This document shows positions 57,341-63,058 of a stretch of 63,058 bases of DNA, in pieces. Every line of letters starts with the position of its first letter. Positions within the stretch are counted from its first letter, which is position 1. The notes beneath the pieces were generated by a model, which made no database searches, was not told where the DNA came from, and saw only the letters and a program-made list of their open reading frames with translations. A program made the translations under genes and the position numbers. This stretch comes from DYGX01 sp035325905 (GTDB lineage: Bacteria > Chloroflexota > Anaerolineae > Aggregatilineales > Aggregatilineaceae). Where the stretch lies: assembly GCA_035325905.1 (NCBI GenBank), contig DAOKYY010000010.1, forward strand, positions 1-63,058, read 5' to 3'.

Positions 57341-59296
57341 GTGGCGGAACAATTTAGCCGGCAAACGGAAGAAAGTATTCGCGTACTGGAAGGGCTGGAG
57401 GCGGTGCGCCTGCGGCCCGGCATGTATGTTGGGGGCACCGACCTTCGGGCGCTGCACCATCTGGTTTACGAAGTGGTGGACAACGCGATCGACGAGGCGC
57501 TCGCCGGTCGTTGCGACCATATCCGTGTCACGTTGCACCGCGACGGCTCCGTGTCGGTGGTGGACAACGGTGGCGGTATCCCCGTTGGTATTAACAAACA
57601 GAAGGGCGTCTCCACGCTCCAGGTCGTGCTGACCACGCTGCACGCGGGCGGCAAGTTCGACTCCGGCGCCTACAAAGTATCCGGCGGTTTGCACGGCGTC
57701 GGCGTGTCGGCAGTGAACGCGCTCTCGGAGTGGATGGTGGCCGAGATCTGGCGCGACGGCAAGATGTACCGCCAGCGGTACGCGCGCGGCATTCCGCAGA
57801 CGGATGTCGAAGTGGTGCGCCCGATGGAAAAGGACGAGCCGACCGGGACGCGTATCACCTTCATGCCGGACGCCACCATTCTCGAAGACGTGAATTTCAG
57901 CTTCAGCACGCTGGCGCAGCGCTTCCGCGAGATGGCCTTCGTCACGCGCGGGGTGATGATCTCGCTGCGCGACGAGCGGACCGACCCTCTGCCGCACGAG
58001 ATTTCGTTCTATTTTGAGGGCGGCGTGCGCGCCTTCGTGCGGTACCTGAACCGCAACCGTGACGGGCTGCACGACCCGGTCTACGTTGACCGCGAAGTGG
58101 AGATCGACCCGGAAGGCAACGGGCGCAAGCCGTTCACGCTCGGCGTCGAGGTCGCGTTCCAGTACACCGACTCGGCCACGACGACCGAGCTGTATTTCGC
58201 GAACACGATTCACACGCCGGATGGCGGGACGCACCAGGCCGGGCTGCGCGCCGCGATCACACGCACGATCAATAACTACGCGCGCAAGGCGGGGCTGCTG
58301 AAGGACAAGGACCCGAATTTCTCCAGCAACGACACGCTCGAAGGGCTGACCGCCATCGTCAGCGTCAAGCACCCCTCGCCGCAGTTCGAGAGCCAGACCA
58401 AGGTCAAGCTCATGAACCCGGAAGTGCAGGGCGCCGTCTCGCAGGTCACGTCGGACGCCTTCGCCGAGTTCCTCGAAGTCAACCAGCGCGACGCCCGGCG
58501 CATTGTCGAGCAGTGCATGACCTCGATGCGCGCGCGCGACGCGGCCAAGAAGGCCCGCGACCTGGTGCGGCGGGGGGCGAATCTGCTCGAAAACACGACG
58601 CTGCCCGGCAAGCTGGCGGACTGCTCGGAGCAGGACCCGGCCAAATCCGAGCTGTACATCGTCGAGGGTGACTCGGCGGGCGGCTCCGCCAAGCAAGGGC
58701 GCGACCGGCATTTCCAGGCGATTCTGCCGCTGCGCGGCAAGATTCTGAACACCGAGCGCGCGCGCCTGAATAAGACGCTCGACAACAATGAAGTCAAGGC
58801 GATGATCTCCGCGCTGGGCGTGGGCATTGGCGACGATTTCAACATCGAAGGGCTGCGCTATGGCCGCGTGATCATTATGACCGACGCGGACGTGGACGGC
58901 GCGCACATCCGCACGCTGCTGCTCACCTTCTTCTTCCGCTACATGACGCCGCTGATCACCAACGGCCACCTGTACATCGCGCAGCCGCCGCTGTATCTGA
59001 TCCAGAGCGGCAAGCAGAAGCACTATGCCTATTCGGAGGACGGGCGCGAGCGCATCATCAAGTCGCTGCCGAACCCGGACAAGGTCAATATCCAGCGGTA
59101 TAAGGGTCTGGGCGAGATGAACCCGGAGCAGCTCTGGGAGACGACGATGGACCCGGCCAACCGCACGCTGCTCCAGGTGACGATCGAAGACGCCGCCGAG
59201 GCCGACCGCGTGTTTGATATGCTGATGGGCAGCGCCGTTCCGCCGCGCCGCCGCTTTATCACCACGCACGCCAAAAAGGCGACGCTCGACGTGTAG
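57341..59296 (+). CDS. gyrB: DNA gyrase subunit B
   Basis: GyrB is the ATPase subunit that drives negative supercoiling with GyrA. The 651-residue protein has IRVLEGLEAVRLRPGMYVGG, EVVDNAIDEALAGRCDHI, VVDNGGGIPVG, the ATP lid YKVSGGLHGVGVSAVNALS, the TOPRIM motifs YIVEGDSAGGSAKQGRD and IIMTDADVDGAHIRTLL, and the tail YKGLGEMNPEQLWETTMDP. GDSAGGSAKQGRDR and PLRGKILN distinguish it from ParE. GTG 57341 is chosen over 57287 because GGAGG lies five bases upstream and MAEQFSRQTEESIRVLEGL matches the family. gyrA, recF and dnaA are not adjacent. Confidence 0.95.
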   Translation: MAEQFSRQTEESIRVLEGLEAVRLRPGMYVGGTDLRALHHLVYEVVDNAIDEALAGRCDHIRVTLHRDGSVSVVDNGGGIPVGINKQKGVSTLQVVLTTLHAGGKFDSGAYKVSGGLHGVGVSAVNALSEWMVAEIWRDGKMYRQRYARGIPQTDVEVVRPMEKDEPTGTRITFMPDATILEDVNFSFSTLAQRFREMAFVTRGVMISLRDERTDPLPHEISFYFEGGVRAFVRYLNRNRDGLHDPVYVDREVEIDPEGNGRKPFTLGVEVAFQYTDSATTTELYFANTIHTPDGGTHQAGLRAAITRTINNYARKAGLLKDKDPNFSSNDTLEGLTAIVSVKHPSPQFESQTKVKLMNPEVQGAVSQVTSDAFAEFLEVNQRDARRIVEQCMTSMRARDAAKKARDLVRRGANLLENTTLPGKLADCSEQDPAKSELYIVEGDSAGGSAKQGRDRHFQAILPLRGKILNTERARLNKTLDNNEVKAMISALGVGIGDDFNIEGLRYGRVIIMTDADVDGAHIRTLLLTFFFRYMTPLITNGHLYIAQPPLYLIQSGKQKHYAYSEDGRERIIKSLPNPDKVNIQRYKGLGEMNPEQLWETTMDPANRTLLQVTIEDAAEADRVFDMLMGSAVPPRRRFITTHAKKATLDV

Positions 59297-59323
59297 GGGC
59301 GGTCGGACTTCCCGCCGAAAGCA

Positions 59324-59360
59324 ACGGGCCGGCGAGAAGTTCGCCGGCCCGTTTTGTTTT
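59324..59360 (+). terminator. Rho-independent terminator after gyrB
   Basis: ACGGGCCGGCGA pairs with TCGCCGGCCCGT over a 5-nt loop, followed by TTTGTTTT. It may also act weakly on the converging minus-strand gene. Confidence 0.93.
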
Positions 59361-59374
59361 CTGGCAGCGCGCCG

Positions 59375-60451
59375 CTAAAGCTGGACAAGGCTGTTCTCTG
59401 CCAGGACAAAGCGATGCGTGCGCGGTTTGTGGTTGGACTGCGTCACCTGCGCGTTGTCTGCGATCAGGCTGGCGTCGATCCGGCCGTCGATGTTGCGGAT
59501 CGTGCAGCCGCACATCACGATGCTGTGCTCGATCTCGCTCGACTCGATCACTACCTCATTGCCGATTGAGGTATAGGGGCCGATGTACGAGTTGCGGATC
59601 GTGACATTGTCCCCGATGATCACCGGTCCGCGCACAATGCTGTCAATAATACGGCTGCCGTCGCCCAGGATCACCCGGTGCGAGACGCTGGACGTTCCCT
59701 GAATGCGCTCGTCGTCGAGGTTCGGCGGGCTGAAGGGCAGCTGTTCCAGCACAAGCTGGTTCGCCAGCGTGATCGAGTCCGGCTTGCCCGCGTCGATCCA
59801 CCAGCCCTCGACAATATACGGTAGGACCAGCTTGCCCTGGTCGAGCAGATACTGGATGGCGTCGGTGATCTCAAGCTCGTTGCGCCACGATGGCTTGATA
59901 TGCTCGATCGCCTCGAAGATCTCCGGCGTGAAGACGTAGACGCCCGCGATCGCCAGGTTCGACGGCGGGTCCTTCGGCTTTTCGACCAGCCGGCCGATGC
60001 GGTCCCCTTCCAGCACGGCGATCCCGAACGCGCTGGGGTTGCGCACGGGGGTCAGCGCGATCGCGGCGCTGGCGTTCTGCGCGACGAATTCCTTGTAGAG
60101 CGCGTGCATCGGGTCCTGAAAGATGTTGTCGCCCAGGTAGACGAGGAAAGGCTCGCCGTTGACGAACGGCTCGCACAGCTTGACGGCGTGCGCCAGCCCG
60201 CGCGGGTTCTCCTGCGCGATATACGTCAGCGGCAGACCGACCGTCTCCAGCCCATCCCCCAGGCGGTCGCGGATCGGCGAATCCAGGCTATCGACGACCA
60301 GCCCGATCTCGCTGGCGCCCATGTCGGTCAGGGTTTCGATCGCGTAGCGCAGCAGCTCTTTGTTGGCGACCGGAACCAGCGGCTTGGGCATGGTCAGCGT
60401 GACCGGATACAGCCGGGTGCCCTTTCCGGCACACAGGATCACAGCTTTCAT
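59375..60451 (-). CDS. Glucose-1-phosphate thymidylyltransferase, long form with left-handed beta-helix
   Basis: The 358-residue protein has the nucleotidyltransferase motif LCAGKGTRLYPVTLTMPKPL, then PRGLAHAVKLC, FLVYLGDNIF, LVEKPKDPPSNLAIAGVYVF and GWWIDAGKPDSI. The carboxyl part (about 250-345) is a hexapeptide beta-helix (RGPVIIGDNVTIRNSYIGPY, IDGRIDASLIADNAQVTQ). It makes dTDP- or another NDP-glucose for envelope glycans. The long form with beta-helix is the Graorf/StrD-like type, different from short RmlA. AGCAGGTAA precedes ATG 60451. No other rml genes are present. Confidence 0.88.
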   Translation of the reverse strand: MKAVILCAGKGTRLYPVTLTMPKPLVPVANKELLRYAIETLTDMGASEIGLVVDSLDSPIRDRLGDGLETVGLPLTYIAQENPRGLAHAVKLCEPFVNGEPFLVYLGDNIFQDPMHALYKEFVAQNASAAIALTPVRNPSAFGIAVLEGDRIGRLVEKPKDPPSNLAIAGVYVFTPEIFEAIEHIKPSWRNELEITDAIQYLLDQGKLVLPYIVEGWWIDAGKPDSITLANQLVLEQLPFSPPNLDDERIQGTSSVSHRVILGDGSRIIDSIVRGPVIIGDNVTIRNSYIGPYTSIGNEVVIESSEIEHSIVMCGCTIRNIDGRIDASLIADNAQVTQSNHKPRTHRFVLAENSLVQL

Positions 60452-60578
60452 CGTCGGTTTACCTGCTTTCTCCGTATAACGCTTGTTCAGAACGCGATGC
60501 GGCGCGATGTGAGAGCATGAGGCCCGGCTAGATGCTAGCGCAGGGCAGGGCGCGTGGCAACCCCGTCCCCCGCGCCGA

Positions 60579-61172
60579 TCACGGGACCTGCGGCGGCTCG
60601 TCCGGGGGCGCGGTTTTGTCTGCGTCCATCAGCTCGACCCAGCGTTTGACCAGCCGCAGCCGCTTATCCGCCGGGTCAGCCAGTGTCTCGGCGTAGCGCA
60701 GGTCGCGCAGAGCTTCGCCGGTCTGGCCGAGCTGGTGCAGCGCCACCGCGCGATAGACGTAAATCTCGAAGCGGCCCGGCTCGATGCGCTGCGCGCGCGA
60801 AAAAGCGTCCACCGCGGCGCGGTAGTCTCCCGTCTCGAAGGCGCGCACGCCGCGCCCATAGTACGCCCCCCACTGGGCCGGGTCAAGCATCAACCCGTAG
60901 GCGAAGTCTTCCTCAGCGTCTTCCGGGCGCTGATCCGCCAGCAGAACCAGGCCGCGCGCGATGTACAGCTCCGCCCGCTTTGGCTCGGCCAGGATCGCTT
61001 CGTCGAGGTCGGCGGTGGCGGCGTCGTAGCGGTTGCGGCCAAAGGCGTGCAGCGCGCGCTCGTAGTAACGCTCGGCGAGGGTCAGCCGCCGGCTCAGCCG
61101 GCGCGGTCGTCTGGGTTGAGGTGTCTGGCTCACGCGGGCGATGCTCCTGAGACCGCTGTGCGTTTGAACCAT
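60579..61172 (-). CDS. TPR-repeat protein
   Basis: The 197-residue protein has three to four tetratricopeptide repeats: YYERALHAFGRNRYDAATAD, LYIARGLVLLADQRPEDAEE, YYGRGVRAFETGDYRAAVDA and IYVYRAVALHQLGQTGEALR. TPRs bind other proteins; there is no enzymatic domain or signal. The amino 40 residues are basic and Pro/Arg-rich (PQPRRPRRLSRRL). ATG 61172 is a reasonable start; the frame is open further. It is divergent from the FHA protein gene. Confidence 0.75.
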   Translation of the reverse strand: MVQTHSGLRSIARVSQTPQPRRPRRLSRRLTLAERYYERALHAFGRNRYDAATADLDEAILAEPKRAELYIARGLVLLADQRPEDAEEDFAYGLMLDPAQWGAYYGRGVRAFETGDYRAAVDAFSRAQRIEPGRFEIYVYRAVALHQLGQTGEALRDLRYAETLADPADKRLRLVKRWVELMDADKTAPPDEPPQVP

Positions 61173-61212
61173 GCGTTTCGCCAGTAGTCTAGCACACTCC
61201 GGGCGGGCGCGG

Positions 61213-61240
61213 TTGTCAGAAAGGGCCGTTCCGGTATACA
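61213..61240 (+). promoter_or_regulatory. Promoter of FHA protein gene
   Basis: TTGTCA (61213-61218), 16-bp spacer, TATACA (61235-61240), 36 bp before GTG 61276. Confidence 0.6.
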
Positions 61241-61275
61241 CTCAGTCAGGCCTCACTCGGAACAGGGGAACTCCG

Positions 61276-61773
61276 GTGGTCAAGTGCACGCTCTGCGGGT
61301 TCGAGAACCCCGACGGCGAAGCGACCTGCGGCAACTGCGGCTCGCGCCTGGGCGCGCCTGAGCCTGATGCCGCTGAAACCCGGCGCCTGGACCCCGCCAC
61401 GCTGGGCTTCCAGATGCCCAACTGGGGAACGGCGCGCCTGGGCCGCGAGCGCCAACTGCTGCTGCACATTCGCGGCCACGCCCGCCCGTTGGTCGTCAGC
61501 GTGACCGATCAGCTTATCCTGGGACGGTTCGACGTGGAGACGCAGCAAAGCCCGGATGTCGGGCTGGACGATTACGACGCGCAGGAGTTAGGCGTCTCAC
61601 GGCGACACGCCGCGATTCTGGTCGAGGACAACGCGCTCAAAGTGATGGACCTGGGCAGCGCCAACGCGACCTACATGAACGGGCAGAAGCTGATCGCACA
61701 CCAGGCGCGCATTCTGCGCGATGGCGACGAGCTGCGTCTGGGGCGCCTGGTGATGCGGGTACATTTCGCGTGA
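61276..61773 (+). CDS. Zinc-ribbon plus FHA-domain protein
   Basis: The 165-residue protein begins with a zinc ribbon (CTLCGFENPDGEATCGNCGS, two CxxC pairs) and ends with an FHA domain (ILGRFDV, LGVSRRHAAILVEDNALKVM, DLGSANATYMNGQKL). FHA domains bind phosphothreonine, so the protein probably docks on a Ser/Thr-kinase substrate; no such kinase is in the window. Start GTG 61276 has AGGGGAA five bases upstream and puts the zinc ribbon at the amino end. It lies upstream of the GH13 gene with 117 bp between. Confidence 0.85.
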   Translation: MVKCTLCGFENPDGEATCGNCGSRLGAPEPDAAETRRLDPATLGFQMPNWGTARLGRERQLLLHIRGHARPLVVSVTDQLILGRFDVETQQSPDVGLDDYDAQELGVSRRHAAILVEDNALKVMDLGSANATYMNGQKLIAHQARILRDGDELRLGRLVMRVHFA

Positions 61774-61890
61774 GACCCTGGCTCCAGGGCGGCTTGCGGA
61801 GCGGATCAGTTCGGTGCAGTGGTCATCCGGCCGGGACGCGACTCACGGCGTCCGGGCCGGTTGTCACATTCTGGAGGCTTTTAAGGGACG

Positions 61891-63058
<1,168 letters not shown>

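Noticed and set aside
57236..59269. A 677-codon open frame antisense to gyrB
   Set aside because: It mirrors gyrB almost exactly, has no recognisable domain, and long antisense frames are expected in GC-rich codon usage.

Overview
This is a GC-rich (roughly two-thirds G+C by eye), densely coded stretch of bacterial chromosome. The gene complement best fits a Chloroflexota bacterium of the Anaerolineae type: many ECF sigma factors with diverse membrane partners, Thr/Pro-rich lipoproteins, LysM/M23 envelope enzymes, a DnaB-DnaD-DnaC/I-like replication operon, a stand-alone DUF2344 protein and bactofilins. No rRNA, tRNA, CRISPR array, insertion sequence or prophage was recognised. A run of 100 N at 39344-39443, flanked by an exact 55-bp repeat, shows that this is scaffolded draft sequence, probably a metagenome-assembled genome; that gap looks artificial. 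The taxonomic assignment is inference.

Layout. 1-4 kb: a PNPOx-like flavoprotein, then a translationally coupled pair made of an alpha/beta-hydrolase/acyl-AMP ligase fusion and a patatin-like lipase. 4-19 kb: four ECF sigma modules, each with a different partner gene, interleaved with metabolic and housekeeping genes (fabH, an orphan histidine kinase, deoC, comEA, hutI, trmD and a ketol-acid-reductoisomerase-like protein that has lost catalytic residues). 19-26 kb: an HTH regulator, priA, a MEMO1-family gene, a membrane-anchored hydrolase, groES and a tandem-thioredoxin-fold oxidoreductase. 26-31 kb: envelope genes (HEAT-repeat membrane protein, LysM/M23 peptidase, SH3b lipoprotein) and plsY. 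31.6-35 kb: a replication operon of dnaB helicase, a DnaD-like protein and a protein with two DnaC/DnaI-like AAA+ domains. 35-39 kb: a bifunctional nuclease, a bactofilin, a DedA protein, and a ParA ATPase coupled to an unknown membrane protein. 39-46 kb: an AT-richer lipoprotein split by the N run, a cupin, a solute-binding-protein-like gene coupled to a clan GH-A glycosidase-like gene, three overlapping small membrane-protein genes, a large lipoprotein with a duplicated module, and a DUF84 NTPase. 46-63 kb: rqcH/NFACT, ppk2, two GT4 glycosyltransferases, a coiled-coil protein, malic enzyme coupled to a reductase-like flavoprotein without CxxC, murA with Asp in place of the catalytic Cys, a SAM hydroxide adenosyltransferase, gyrB, a sugar-nucleotide transferase, TPR and FHA proteins, and the start of a trehalose-synthase-type GH13 enzyme.

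Genes working together. The clearest functional unit is the helicase/loader operon (DnaB, DnaD-like, double DnaC/I-like). Others are the sigma/partner pairs, the ParA/membrane-protein pair, and the envelope operon of HEAT protein, M23 peptidase and a small HTH protein. Strong rho-independent terminators follow several units. Several genes have a TATAAT-like -10 box, often as GGTATAATTC, and at least three minus-strand genes place that box only 7-8 nt before the start codon, suggesting leaderless transcripts. The only gene-free stretch longer than 300 bases is 56968-57340, the divergent control region in front of gyrB.
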